A stretch of DNA of 64,000 bases from Verrucomicrobiales bacterium (GCA_028712475.1 JAQTQB010000001.1:634203-698202); one strand, 5' to 3'; counted from the first letter of the stretch, positions 36,829 to 45,944 are shown. Notes: generated by a model from the letters alone, not told the origin. Translations and numbers: made by a program.

Positions 36829-37337
36829 CTGCGACAGACATAGAAACGCTGTTTTCCGACTTGCTGAAAGCCGTGAGTGAAAAGCTCAAAGGTCTTGGCT
36901 ACGCTAAACGCGGCCAAGTTTTCAGAGTGGTCGCAAACAATAACTGTGGACTGATTGGTTTTCAACGCAGCGTCTCAAATACTAAAGAAAATATTTCTTT
37001 CACTATAAATTTAGGCGTTGTCTGTGGTGATTTATTGGACCAAACGATTACTCAATTGAAAAGCGTTCAAATTGTTGACGCGCATGTTTCACAGCGAATT
37101 GGCTTTTTGTTGCCTGAACATCAAGACAAGTGGTGGCAGATAAATGGTTCGGTGAGCTTTGAATCTTTGAGCCAAGAAATTTTGGAATTGGTTTCAAGCA
37201 AAGCTGTGCCCTACGTCAGCAATTTTCTTAACACGAATTCTATTTATTCATTGTGGGAGTCTGGAAAATCTCCCGGTTTGACAGAATTTCAACGAGTTCA
37301 ATTTCTTTCCAAGTTGAAAAGCAAATTGAACGCTTAA
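36825..37337 (+). CDS. DUF4304 family protein
   Basis: 170 residues. LFSDLLKAVSEKLKGLGYAK RGQVFRV at the N-terminus, then the strands GLIGFQRSVSN and ISFTINLGVV, and DKWWQING are the DUF4304 pattern. The function of the family is unknown. It is much more AT-rich than the dehydrogenase genes around it, a sign of acquisition. It is the third cassette and ends seven bases before the Ldh2-type gene. Confidence 0.8.
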   Translation: MTATDIETLFSDLLKAVSEKLKGLGYAKRGQVFRVVANNNCGLIGFQRSVSNTKENISFTINLGVVCGDLLDQTITQLKSVQIVDAHVSQRIGFLLPEHQDKWWQINGSVSFESLSQEILELVSSKAVPYVSNFLNTNSIYSLWESGKSPGLTEFQRVQFLSKLKSKLNA

Positions 37338-37344
37338 AATTTTT

Positions 37345-38442
37345 ATGCCCGAAACCTACTACATCATTCCCAAAGACAAACACGATTCACTCGTCACGAA
37401 GGCGTATCTCAAGCGCGGTTACGATGTCGCCGAAGCCGCCGCCGGCGCGCGGTTTTGCGCCAGCGCCGCGTATTACGGCATCCGCACGCACAACGCCATC
37501 AAGGCGCTGCACCTCGATGAATTGTTTGGCAGCAAGGTCGGCCGCTGGACGCCCGGCGCCAAGATCGAGAAGCTTCCGTCGCGTTTTGCCGCCGCCGAAA
37601 TCTGGAATGGTCACAACAAACTTGGCCAAGCCGTCGCGTATGAAGCGATGGACACCTGCATGAAGCTCGCCGACAAATTCGGCGTGGGCATGGTCAGCGT
37701 GGACAACGCCACGCATTATCTCTGGGGCGGCGGCTACGTGATGGACGCCGCGCTCAAGGGCTACCTCGCTTACACGAACTGCACGTCGGCCACGTCGGAA
37801 GTCGTGCCGTTCGGCGGCAAGACGCCGACGATGGGCACGAACCCACATTCGTGGGCGTTCCCGACGCAGGACGCGATCGGTTTTCCCATCGTGATTGACT
37901 GGGCGACCTCGACCATCGCGATGGGCCGCGTGCAAGTGATGAAACGTGAAGGCAAACAACTCGCGCCCGGTTGCGCCGTGGATGCCGAGGGCAATCCGAC
38001 GACCGATCCGAACAAAGCCGTCGCGTTGCTACCGTTCGGCGCGCACAAAGGCTACGGCCTTGGTTTGATTGACGAACTTTACGCGGGCTACATCGGCGGT
38101 TCGCTGCCGCAAATTCGCGGAACAAAGCTCGGCGGCGAAGGTGAGAAGCGCGGCTCGACGTTTTATTTTCAAGTCATCCATCCCGACGCGATGAAGGGCA
38201 ACGACTACGTCAAAGGCCGTTCGCAAATCCAGAACGTGAAGGCGATCATCGAGGACGTGCTCGGTCACGGCAACGAGAAGTGCATGTTGCCCGGCCAGCC
38301 GGAAGCGCGCTGGGGCGGCTTGTCCAAGCAACACGGCGGCCTGCTGTTCACCAAGGCGGAGATCGAGGAACTGAACCACCTCGCACACGAAGTCGGCGAA
38401 GCGGCGTGGAATCTGGCTGATTTCAAATCCGTCCAAGTCTAA
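37345..38442 (+). CDS. Ldh2/malate-L-sulfolactate-type dehydrogenase
   Basis: 365 residues of the NAD(P)-dependent malate/L-lactate/ureidoglycolate/sulfolactate dehydrogenase family: YYGIRTHNAIKALHLDELFG, GMVSVDNATHYLWGGGYVMD, GTNPHSWAFPT, VIDWATSTIAMGRV and PFGAHKGYGLGLIDELYAG. It interconverts a 2-hydroxyacid and a 2-keto acid. Its place next to a KDG-kinase-like gene and a hexuronate-type transporter suggests a sugar-acid substrate. The exact substrate cannot be read. Confidence 0.87.
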   Translation: MPETYYIIPKDKHDSLVTKAYLKRGYDVAEAAAGARFCASAAYYGIRTHNAIKALHLDELFGSKVGRWTPGAKIEKLPSRFAAAEIWNGHNKLGQAVAYEAMDTCMKLADKFGVGMVSVDNATHYLWGGGYVMDAALKGYLAYTNCTSATSEVVPFGGKTPTMGTNPHSWAFPTQDAIGFPIVIDWATSTIAMGRVQVMKREGKQLAPGCAVDAEGNPTTDPNKAVALLPFGAHKGYGLGLIDELYAGYIGGSLPQIRGTKLGGEGEKRGSTFYFQVIHPDAMKGNDYVKGRSQIQNVKAIIEDVLGHGNEKCMLPGQPEARWGGLSKQHGGLLFTKAEIEELNHLAHEVGEAAWNLADFKSVQV

Positions 38443-38468
38443 ACTTTTAACTCACAACGAAAAACTTT

Positions 38469-39563
38469 ATGGCAATTCAATTACGCGACAAATCCACCTG
38501 TAAATACGACCAAATCTCGCTCGGCGAAGTCATGCTGCGCCTGGACCCCGGCGAGGGCCGCATCCGCACCGCGCGCAATTTCCAAGTTTGGGAAGGCGGC
38601 GGCGAATACAACACCTCGCGCGGACTCCGCAAGTGTTTCGGCTATAAAACCGCCGTCGTCACCGCATTCGTGGATAATGAAATCGGCCACCTCGTCGAAG
38701 ACTTCATCATGCAGGGCGGCGTCTGCACGGACTTCATCAAGTGGCGCGAGGACGACGGCATTGGCCGCACCGTCCGCAACGGTTTGAATTTCACCGAACG
38801 CGGTTTCGGTATTCGCGGTGCGGTTGGCAATCCGGATCGTGGCAACACCGCCGCCTCGCAGCTCAAGCCCGGCGACATTGATTGGGATCATATCTTCGGC
38901 AAGGTCGGCGCGCGCTGGTTTCACACCGGCGGCATTTACGCGGCGCTCTCCGCGTCCACGGCGGAATTGACCGTCGAGGCCGTCAAAGCCGCCAAGAAAC
39001 ACGGCACGATTGTCAGCTACGATTTGAACTATCGCCCGTCGCTCTGGAAAACCATCGGCGGTCTCAAGAAGGCGCAGGAAGTGAATCGCGAAATCGCGAA
39101 ATATGTGGACGTGATGATCGGCAACGAAGAGGACTTCACCGCCTCGCTCGGCTTCGCCGTCAAGGGCCAGGAAACGCTCGGCCACATCGAGACGGACGCG
39201 TTCAAAGCGATGATTGAAACAGCCGTGAAAGAATTCCCGAATTTCAAGGTGGCCGCGACCACGTTGCGCCACGTCATCACGGCGACGAAAAACGACTGGA
39301 GTGCGATCCTCTGGCACGACGGCAAATTTCACGAGAGCAAGCAGTATCCCGGCCTCGAAATCCTCGACCGCGTCGGCGGCGGCGACAGCTTCGCGTCCGG
39401 CGTGCAGTTCGGTTTCATGGAATTCAACGACGCGCAGAAGGCGGTTGAATACGGCGCGGCGCACGGCGCGCTCGCTTCGACCACGCCCGGCGACACGAGC
39501 ATGGCCACGCGCAAGGAAGTGGAAAAAACCATCGGCGGCGGCGGCGCGCGGGTGCAGCGGTAA
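38469..39563 (+). CDS. kdgK: PfkB-family sugar kinase, probably 2-dehydro-3-deoxygluconokinase
   Basis: 364 residues. SLGEVMLRLDPGEGRIRTAR at the start and VWEGGGEYNTSRGLRKCFG match the KDG-kinase subgroup; the C-terminal PfkB signature is DRVGGGDSFASGVQFGF (about 302), with the catalytic aspartate. The frame NYRPSLWKTIGG is also usual in KDG kinases. It would phosphorylate 2-keto-3-deoxygluconate in hexuronate breakdown. No KDPG aldolase is in the window. A palindromic element with terminator character follows. Confidence 0.82.
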   Translation: MAIQLRDKSTCKYDQISLGEVMLRLDPGEGRIRTARNFQVWEGGGEYNTSRGLRKCFGYKTAVVTAFVDNEIGHLVEDFIMQGGVCTDFIKWREDDGIGRTVRNGLNFTERGFGIRGAVGNPDRGNTAASQLKPGDIDWDHIFGKVGARWFHTGGIYAALSASTAELTVEAVKAAKKHGTIVSYDLNYRPSLWKTIGGLKKAQEVNREIAKYVDVMIGNEEDFTASLGFAVKGQETLGHIETDAFKAMIETAVKEFPNFKVAATTLRHVITATKNDWSAILWHDGKFHESKQYPGLEILDRVGGGDSFASGVQFGFMEFNDAQKAVEYGAAHGALASTTPGDTSMATRKEVEKTIGGGGARVQR

Positions 39564-39574
39564 AATTAAACCAA

Positions 39575-39630
39575 GGTAGGGCGGCGCTGCGGCGCCGCCT
39601 TTTTTGGCTGACCGGCAGGTCAGCCCTACC
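39575..39630. repeat. GGTAGGGC/GCCCTACC palindromic element containing a terminator-like hairpin
   Basis: The 56-base element has the same termini as the one at 46-132. Its left half, GGCGGCGCTGCGGCGCCGCC followed by TTTTTT, would work as a Rho-independent terminator between the kinase and SDR genes. The right half GGCTGACCGGCAGGTCAGCC is a second hairpin. Confidence 0.75.
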
Positions 39631-39642
39631 ACTAAAATTATT

Positions 39643-40416
39643 ATGAAAACACCAGCAGAACTATTCTCACTCAAAGGCAAAGTGGCGGTCGTCATCGGCG
39701 GCACGGGCGTGCTGTGCGGCGAGATGGCGGAAGGCATCGCCATTGCGGGCGCGACCGTGGCGCTCGTCGGCCGCGATGCCGCCAAAGCGAAGGCGCGATT
39801 GGACAGCATTGCCAAAGGCGGTGGCAAGGCGGAGTTCTTCCCGTGCGACACGACTTCCAAAGCCGGCTTGCAACAGTTGCTGGCGGATGTGCTGAAGAAG
39901 CTAGGTCGCGTGGACATCTTGGTGAACGGCGCGGGCATTAATTCGCCGACGCCGTTCTTTGATATTACTGAAGACGAGTTCGACCGCATCCTCACCGTGA
40001 ATCTGAAAGGGGTCGTGCTGGCGTGCCAGGTGTTCGGCAAGCATCTCGTCGAGCAGAAATCCGGCAGCATCATCAACCTCGGTTCGGCTTCTGGTCTCAC
40101 GCCGTTGTCGCGCGTGTTCACCTATTCGGCATCGAAGGCGGCGGTGCATAATCTTTCCAAGAACCTCGCGCGCGAATGGGCCGCTTCCGGTGTGCGCGTA
40201 AACATTCTGGTGCCGGGGTTTTTTCCGGCGGAACAGAACCGCAAGGTGCTGAATCCCGAACGCGTCGCTCAAATCATGGGCAAGACGCCGATGAAACGCT
40301 TTGGCGAAGCACATGAGCTCGTGGGCGCGACGCTGCTGCTGGCGTCGGATGCGGGCAGCTTCATCACCGGCGCAGAAATCGTGGTGGACGGCGGGTTTGA
40401 TGCGATGAGCATTTGA
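39643..40416 (+). CDS. SDR-family oxidoreductase, probable mannonate/gluconate-type dehydrogenase
   Basis: 257 residues from ATG 39643; a TTG 39 bases earlier lies in the palindromic element. The cofactor motif is [15 protein letters not shown] (about 18-32), the catalytic residues are serine in [10 protein letters not shown], and tyrosine and lysine in [12 protein letters not shown]; the C-terminus [20 protein letters not shown] is standard for classical SDRs. With the KDG kinase and ExuT-like transporter it probably reduces or oxidises a hexuronate intermediate such as fructuronate/mannonate. Confidence 0.87.
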   Translation: MKTPAELFSLKGKVAVVIGGTGVLCGEMAEGIAIAGATVALVGRDAAKAKARLDSIAKGGGKAEFFPCDTTSKAGLQQLLADVLKKLGRVDILVNGAGINSPTPFFDITEDEFDRILTVNLKGVVLACQVFGKHLVEQKSGSIINLGSASGLTPLSRVFTYSASKAAVHNLSKNLAREWAASGVRVNILVPGFFPAEQNRKVLNPERVAQIMGKTPMKRFGEAHELVGATLLLASDAGSFITGAEIVVDGGFDAMSI

Positions 40417-40458
40417 CCGGATTTGAACAGGGGCAAACGGAGGGACAGAGTTTACGAA

Positions 40459-40491
40459 AAAGCCCGTTGAAGTTTTACTTCAACGGGCTTT
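40459..40491. terminator. Bidirectional terminator between the SDR and MFS genes
   Basis: A perfect 15-base stem AAAGCCCGTTGAAGT/ACTTCAACGGGCTTT with a three-base TTT loop lies between convergent genes, with A-rich sequence on the left and T-rich sequence on the right. Confidence 0.9.
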
Positions 40492-40516
40492 TGCTTTGTC
40501 GGAAGCGGTCATCGGC

Positions 40517-41980
40517 TCACACGACGATCTTCTTGAATTTGGGCACAAGCAAGTGCATTAACAGCCAGGCGGCGACGTAGGCGAGGCCGCAAATCACGAA
40601 CATGATGGAGTAACCTACTTCGATTTTCCCCAAGTCCTTAAAGTGCTGGAGCAGGAGACCGGCAGCATAGGCAATGAGAATGCCGCCGACCGAGCCGGCC
40701 ATGCCGCCGATGCCCGTGACCGAGGCCACCACTTTCTTGGGAAACATGTCCGAGACGGTGGTGAAAATGTTGGCCGACCACGCCGCGTGAGCCGAGCAGG
40801 CGATGGCAATCGTGGCCACGGCGAACCAGGTGTTGATTGCGCCGAGGCGCGAGGCGAAGAGCACCGTGAGCGGGAACAGAGCGTAAATGAACATGGCCAG
40901 TTTACGGGCCTTGTTGGCGTCCATGCCACCATTGATGAATTTCTTTGGCAGCCAGCCACCCAGGATCGAACCAAATCCGGAAATGGTGTAAATCAGCGCA
41001 ACCGCGAGCGGCCAACTGATGACGCCGGGGAAGTCAACGCTGGGAATGTCGGATAGTTTGCCGGCATAGTCCGGGTGGGCGGCGATAAATTCATTCACCT
41101 TGAGCGTGTTTATGTCGGTCGGATAGGCGGCCATAAACTCCTTAACCTTGCGGGCGTTCTCACCTCCAAGAAACGAAGGCAGCCAGAACAGGAAAAACCA
41201 CCAGATGGGATCGGTTAAGAACTTGCCGATCACGAACGCCCAGGTTTGCCGGAACGTCAGGAGTTTAAGCCAGGGGACTTTTACTTTTGCCACATCGGCT
41301 TTTTCGGCATCCTGTTCGTCCACATCGCTGTGGATGAAATCATATTCCACCTGCGACAATTTTCCGCCCTGAAGCTTTGCGGCAGGTGAACCATAGATGG
41401 CATACCAGAAGGCGAGCCAGATCAGACCGATCGCTCCGGTGAGGATGAACGCCCATTCCCAGCCCCAGGCTTTGGCGATGTAAGGGACCGTGAGCGGAGC
41501 GACGATGGAGCCGATGTTCGCGCCGGAATTATAAAGGCCCGTGGCAAACGCGCGCTCTTTTTTTGGAAACCACTCGGCGACGGCCTTGTTTGCGGCCGGG
41601 AAGTTGCCCGCCTCGGAAAGGCCAAGGGCGGCCCGCCAGAATCCAAAACTCCAGGTGTGATGACCGAACGCATGACCAATGGCCGCGAAACTCCAGGCAA
41701 GGAGAGCGTAGGCGTAGCCTGATTTCGTGCCCACCTTGTCGATAATCTTGCCGGCCAAAAGCAAGCCTGCGGCATAAGCGAACTGGAAACAGATCACCAC
41801 GTTCGAATAATTTATTTCCTGGTGTCCGGCAATGCCGAACACGCCTGCCGCCGAGAGCGTGTCCTTGAGCAGGCCGAGGACGTTTCGATCCAGGTAGTTG
41901 ATGGTCGTGGCGGCGAAGATCAACGCACAAATTGTCCAGCGATGGCGCCCGATTCTTTCATTCACAGAAGAGAAGCTCAT
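40517..41980 (-). CDS. MFS transporter of the hexuronate (ExuT) type
   Basis: 487 residues, 12 predicted membrane helices. WTICALIFAATTINYLDRNV at the N-terminus and the loop motif GKIIDKVGTKSGYA are typical of the anion:cation symporter/ExuT group; FWRAALGLSEAGNFPAANKA and AEWFPKKERAFATGLYNSGA are strong family markers. An unusual hydrophilic insertion (about 285-325, with ENARKVKEFMAAYPTDINTL) contains a near duplicated KVxEFxAAxP unit. It probably imports hexuronates for the neighbouring catabolic enzymes. A fossil of the 5' end of a related gene lies just upstream. Confidence 0.9.
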   Translation of the reverse strand: MSFSSVNERIGRHRWTICALIFAATTINYLDRNVLGLLKDTLSAAGVFGIAGHQEINYSNVVICFQFAYAAGLLLAGKIIDKVGTKSGYAYALLAWSFAAIGHAFGHHTWSFGFWRAALGLSEAGNFPAANKAVAEWFPKKERAFATGLYNSGANIGSIVAPLTVPYIAKAWGWEWAFILTGAIGLIWLAFWYAIYGSPAAKLQGGKLSQVEYDFIHSDVDEQDAEKADVAKVKVPWLKLLTFRQTWAFVIGKFLTDPIWWFFLFWLPSFLGGENARKVKEFMAAYPTDINTLKVNEFIAAHPDYAGKLSDIPSVDFPGVISWPLAVALIYTISGFGSILGGWLPKKFINGGMDANKARKLAMFIYALFPLTVLFASRLGAINTWFAVATIAIACSAHAAWSANIFTTVSDMFPKKVVASVTGIGGMAGSVGGILIAYAAGLLLQHFKDLGKIEVGYSIMFVICGLAYVAAWLLMHLLVPKFKKIVV

Positions 41981-42014
41981 AAATGCAGTTGGCTAGCGTC
42001 GTGGGATTGGGTGA

Positions 42015-42218
42015 TCACAGCACGCGGAAGTTTTGGGACGCCGGGTTGGCACCGCTGAATCTTGTGTCCACGCACCTGAACTGCCCTTTCAGAACCGGCT
42101 TGAGCAGCGACCGAATCTGGCGGTTTATGTAATTGATCGTGGTCGCAAAGAACAGCAACGCGCAAATGACCCGGCGATATTGGCAAAAGCCCGACCCGGC
42201 CTGACTTGGGGAATTCAT
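42015..42218 (-). pseudogene. Fossil 5' end of a second ExuT-like MFS gene
   Basis: From ATG 42218 the minus strand reads RRVICALLFFATTINYINRQ then IRSLLKPVL, against HRWTICALIFAATTINYLDR and NVLGLLKDTL in the intact transporter gene. After about 40 codons similarity ends and the frame runs into unrelated residues until a stop at 42015. It is in direct orientation and 35 bases upstream of the intact gene. It is a truncated paralogue, left by deletion after a tandem duplication or by a partial duplication. Confidence 0.82.
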
Positions 42219-42316
42219 AGAGGACGGATAAATAGCGCAATACAACGGGCGGTTCAAGCATTGAACGCGCGGAATTCCAACTTTACAAGCCGGCTTCGCT
42301 TTGCAAGGATACAGCC

Positions 42317-42694
42317 ATGATTTGGAAAAAATTTCTGCCGCTTTTGCCGTTGTTGTTGTTGACCGGTTGCGCAACGACGTTCACGCGCGTGACGCCGCTC
42401 CAGCAGCCACGCAATCCGGACAATCTTTATCCCGTCGAAGTCATCTTCAATTCGAACCAGCAATCGTTGCGCTGGGACAGCATCAAGCCTTACGTTCTCG
42501 TCAATGGGGAGTTGTATCCGTTGCGGCCCGTGCCGGTCATGAAAAACCGCTGGGAAGGTCTCGTGCCGGTGCCGCCGACGGCCAGCAGCGTCAGCTACCG
42601 TTTCAAATTCGATTATCTCTACAACAACATGGGCACGGAACCCAAGCCCAGCAGTGTCTTCTCGCCGTCGTATAACCTGAAGATTGTTGAATAG
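42317..42694 (+). CDS. Small lipoprotein of unknown function
   Basis: 125 residues. The signal peptide KKFLPLLPLLLLTGCATTF has a lipobox LTGC with cysteine at about 17. The mature part contains YPVEVIFNSNQQSLRWDSIK and ends NNMGTEPKPSSVFSPSYNLK; it is probably a small beta-rich domain. The residue after the cysteine is alanine, so outer-membrane sorting is expected if Lol rules apply. It is convergent with jag, 12 bases apart. Confidence 0.75.
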   Translation: MIWKKFLPLLPLLLLTGCATTFTRVTPLQQPRNPDNLYPVEVIFNSNQQSLRWDSIKPYVLVNGELYPLRPVPVMKNRWEGLVPVPPTASSVSYRFKFDYLYNNMGTEPKPSSVFSPSYNLKIVE

Positions 42695-42706
42695 AACCGG
42701 GTGCGT

Positions 42707-43155
42707 TCAGCGGCGCGGACGCAGCAGCAGCACTTTTCTTTCCGTGCCGGCCACTTCGACGCTGTGCGTCTCGACATCAGGGTCGTCTTTGAACGCGTGA
42801 TGGATGATGCGGCGGTCGAACGTCCCAGCGCCTCCAGTTCCACGGGTTCACCCCAGCGCCGGACCTTGTCCGCAGCTTCCTGCGCCTTCTTCATCAACGC
42901 CTCGCGCGCCTGCAGGCGATAACCGCCCACGTCCACCGTGACTTTTGGCACGCTGGGATCCTGCTGGAAAAGAATGCGGTTCGTGAGGTATTGCAGGTCG
43001 GCCAGCGTCTGCCCCTGACGGCCGATGAGCCGCCCGGACTCTTCCGTTTTCACGTCAAGCAGCAGGCCGTCGTCCAGTTTGTGCTCGTCAACCGTTGCTG
43101 GAAAGTCGAGCAGCGCGAGGATTTTTTCGACGATTTCTTTGGGTTGCGCGGGCAT
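42707..43155 (-). pseudogene. jag: jag/khpB RNA-binding protein gene with a frameshift before the R3H domain
   Basis: From ATG 43155 the protein begins with a KH-type domain (GRLIGRQGQTLADLQYLTNR, about 41-60). At about 42820 the frame shifts: up to there it reads GEPVELEALG, and in the next frame it continues DRRIIHHAFKDDPDVETHSV and EVAGTERKVLLLRPRR to TGA 42707, a perfect R3H end. One T appears lost from a TTT run (CGTTCGAC for an expected CGTTTCGAC). The unshifted frame runs on without sense into the lipoprotein gene. KhpB/Jag binds RNA in complex with KhpA. Either a sequencing error or a genuine inactivating mutation. It ends the rpmH-rnpA-yidD-yidC-jag series. Confidence 0.85.
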
Positions 43156-43206
43156 TTTTAGCTGATGGTTGAAAGTTGAGAGTTGATGGTAAAAACTCTT
43201 TGACGG

Positions 43207-44970
43207 TTATTTTTTCTTTTTTGACAGCGGCGTCAAGGGCGAAACCGTGATCGTGGGAGCCACGGTAACCACGATGTTTTTCGTGAGCTTAGTCTGCACG
43301 ATGGTCAGCAGGTTGTTGACTGTCCAGTAAAGCGCCAGCCCCGCCGAGTAATTGTAAAGGAACACCAAAAACACCAGCGGCAGGTAGCGCATCATCTTGG
43401 CTTGTGCGGGATCCATGCCCGGGGCCGGCGGTGTGAGCAGCGACTGCCACAACATGGACGCCCCCATCAGCAGCGGCAGCAGGTTGAAGGGAAAATCAAT
43501 CCCCGGAATGATGAACAGCGTGTCCGGCTTCGAGAGGTCCGCGACCCACAGGAAATGCGCGCCGCGCAGTTCGATCGCGCTGCGGATCATCGTGAAAAAG
43601 CCGATGAATATGGGCGTCTGGATGAGCATCGGCAGGCAGCCGCTCATCGGGCTGACCTTGTTTTTCTTCCAAAGCTCCATCTGCTTCTGTGTGAACTTTT
43701 GCAGGTCGTCCTTGTATTTTTCCTTGAGCGCAGCGACCTCCGGAGCGAGCGCCTGCATCCGTTTCATCGAGCGCGTGCTAGCCGCCGTGAGCGGCCAGAA
43801 CAGAATCTTGATGATCACCGTGATCAAAACGATGACCCAGCCGTAGCCCAGCGTGGTCGTGTCGTGCAGCCAGTTCATCGCCAGCAACAACCCCTTGGCA
43901 AAAAATCCGAAGAAGCCGAATTGCATCACGAGGTCGGCGCGATTGTTGAACTCGTCGCCGATGAGCGCCAAGGTCCGGTATTCTTTCGGCCCGGCATAGA
44001 AAGTGACTTGACGTTCGACTGATGAATTTGCCGCGAGCGTTTGCGCCGGATAAACAAGCGCCGCTTGGATTCCCTCCGGCGGGGCGGACTGGTTCGTCGC
44101 CAGCAAAGGCAGCTTCACCGGCACTGCGACCATCTGCTGCGCTGGTTGCTTGGGCATGGCGATCAACGTAAAAAACTGGTTGTGCACCGCCGCCCAGGCG
44201 ACGTTGCCCGCGCCTTCCTGGTAAACCGTCTTGGGCGTCCGGGGAAACACAAAAAAAGTGGTCGTGCTGGGGCTGAAATACGACACCGCGCAATCGCCCG
44301 GCGAATTCGTGCCGTCGCACCACATCGCGCCAAGATACATGCCGTTGTCATCCGGCCCCATCGTCGTGGCCGTGCCGACGACCCACTGCTGCGCGGGCAA
44401 TGCGAGCGGTTTGTCGGAACCGTTTTTCAAGCTGACGCTCGCATTGAGGAGATAATTTGAGCCGATGTGAAATTCCTTCACGAGTTGCAAACCATCGGGC
44501 AGAACTTTTTCCGCGCGAACGCCGTTGGCGGTTTTCGTCAAAGTGAAGTTACCGTCGCCGACCAGGCTTGGATCGCCCAAAATCGCCAGCACCGGTGCGG
44601 GCGCGCCGGTGTTCAGCGTGGCGTAACCATTGGTCGCCATCTCTTTTTTCCAGCGCAGCGGAATGCTGTCGGGATATTTGGAAAGCTCGACCGACTTCAA
44701 GCCGCCGCCTCGCGAAGTGAACGTGTAACGCGCGTCAACATTGGTGATGACGATCAAGCTTTCCGGCGCGTTCGTGTCGAAAACTTGAACGGAGGCGGTA
44801 GTTGCTGACGAAACACTGGACGGACTGGCTGCGGGAGCTTGTGGGGCGGCAACCGTGTTCGTCGTCAATTGTGGCGGCGGACGCTGCGACTGATATTTCT
44901 GTTCCTGAATAAACCAGACGCCAAGCAAAATGGCGCAGATGGTGACAACAATGATTCCGGTGCGATCCAT
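43207..44970 (-). CDS. yidC: Membrane protein insertase YidC
   Basis: 587 residues in the Gram-negative layout. TM1 lies at about 4-20 (GIIVVTICAILLGVWFI), the large periplasmic domain at about 60-350, and the five-helix insertase core from about 360, with WPLTAASTRSMKRMQALAPE, KVSPMSGCLPMLIQTPIFIG and GMDPAQAKMMRYLPLVFLVF. It inserts membrane proteins alone or with Sec. It sits between yidD and jag in the canonical order. Confidence 0.96.
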   Translation of the reverse strand: MDRTGIIVVTICAILLGVWFIQEQKYQSQRPPPQLTTNTVAAPQAPAASPSSVSSATTASVQVFDTNAPESLIVITNVDARYTFTSRGGGLKSVELSKYPDSIPLRWKKEMATNGYATLNTGAPAPVLAILGDPSLVGDGNFTLTKTANGVRAEKVLPDGLQLVKEFHIGSNYLLNASVSLKNGSDKPLALPAQQWVVGTATTMGPDDNGMYLGAMWCDGTNSPGDCAVSYFSPSTTTFFVFPRTPKTVYQEGAGNVAWAAVHNQFFTLIAMPKQPAQQMVAVPVKLPLLATNQSAPPEGIQAALVYPAQTLAANSSVERQVTFYAGPKEYRTLALIGDEFNNRADLVMQFGFFGFFAKGLLLAMNWLHDTTTLGYGWVIVLITVIIKILFWPLTAASTRSMKRMQALAPEVAALKEKYKDDLQKFTQKQMELWKKNKVSPMSGCLPMLIQTPIFIGFFTMIRSAIELRGAHFLWVADLSKPDTLFIIPGIDFPFNLLPLLMGASMLWQSLLTPPAPGMDPAQAKMMRYLPLVFLVFLYNYSAGLALYWTVNNLLTIVQTKLTKNIVVTVAPTITVSPLTPLSKKKK

Positions 44971-44974
44971 GAAA

Positions 44975-45258
<284 letters not shown>

Positions 45259-45262
<4 letters not shown>

Positions 45263-45633
45263 GGTTGTTTCAGCAAACCTGCGCGCCGCAGTGTCGTCAA
45301 ATAATCCTTCTCCACTTCCGCAAAAGTCCGTCCGGCGATCGAATTCCGCGCGACCAAAATCAATTCCACGGGCTGCGCCAGTTCATTCTGATGCTGCCGG
45401 AAACTTTCCCGCAACAACCGCCGCGCGCGGTTCCGCGCCACTGCACCGCCGATTTTCTTGCTCGTCACGACGCCTAATTTCGGTTTCGACCCGTCTGGCA
45501 GCCGCTGCCAGTTGGCGATGAGACATCCGAGTGCCAGACGCTGGCCCTGCTGCCGGATGCGCGCGAAATCGCCGCTCTGCTCAATGCGCGCGGAGCGGCC
45601 CAGGCGTTTCGGCGTTTCGGCGGGCGCGGGCAC
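45259..45633 (-). CDS. rnpA: Ribonuclease P protein component
   Basis: 124 residues. The RNR signature KIGGAVARNRARRLLRESFR (about 74-93) and a preceding PKLGVVTSKK strand identify RnpA. It is the protein subunit that helps the RNase P RNA mature tRNA 5' ends. The N-terminus before RLGRSARIEQSGDFARIR is slightly extended. It follows rpmH by six bases and overlaps yidD. Confidence 0.95.
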
Positions 45634-45639
45634 GCGAAA

Positions 45640-45777
45640 TCAAACCGGCGTCAGGCGTTTGCGGCCGTTGCGGCGGCGGTTGGCCAGCGTGGCCTTGCCG
45701 CTCTTGCTCGAATTGCGGTTAAGAAATCCGTGCTGGCGTTTGCGGCGGATCTTTGACGGTTGATACTGGCGTTTCAT
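45640..45777 (-). CDS. rpmH: Ribosomal protein L34
   Basis: 45 residues from ATG 45777: [20 protein letters not shown], then [20 protein letters not shown]. This is an unmistakable L34 with an NRNSSKSG middle. It is the first gene of the minus-strand rpmH-rnpA-yidD-yidC-jag series. In many bacteria dnaA and the origin lie just upstream, but no dnaA and no convincing DnaA boxes are seen between 45778 and 45944. Confidence 0.97.
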   Translation of the reverse strand: MKRQYQPSKIRRKRQHGFLNRNSSKSGKATLANRRRNGRKRLTPV

Positions 45778-45944
45778 AAATTCAATTGGTTGCGCGCTGG
45801 GCGGAAAAACTCCGGTTTAACGGAGCGGGAGAGGTTATCAGTGAACCGCTTCGTGTCAAGACGGGGTTGGGGGTTGAAACGCGCCATTGATTTCAGGCGC
45901 AACTGCGGCGATGATACGGGAGCAATTAAACCAAATCACACTTT

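Noticed and set aside
34589..37344. Integron-like cassette array
   Set aside because: No integrase gene and no attC-like imperfect palindromes; the shared sequence is a protein-coding 3' end in direct orientation.
45778..45944. Replication origin next to rpmH
   Set aside because: The rpmH-rnpA-yidC order often flanks oriC, but no dnaA, dnaN or cluster of DnaA boxes is seen.
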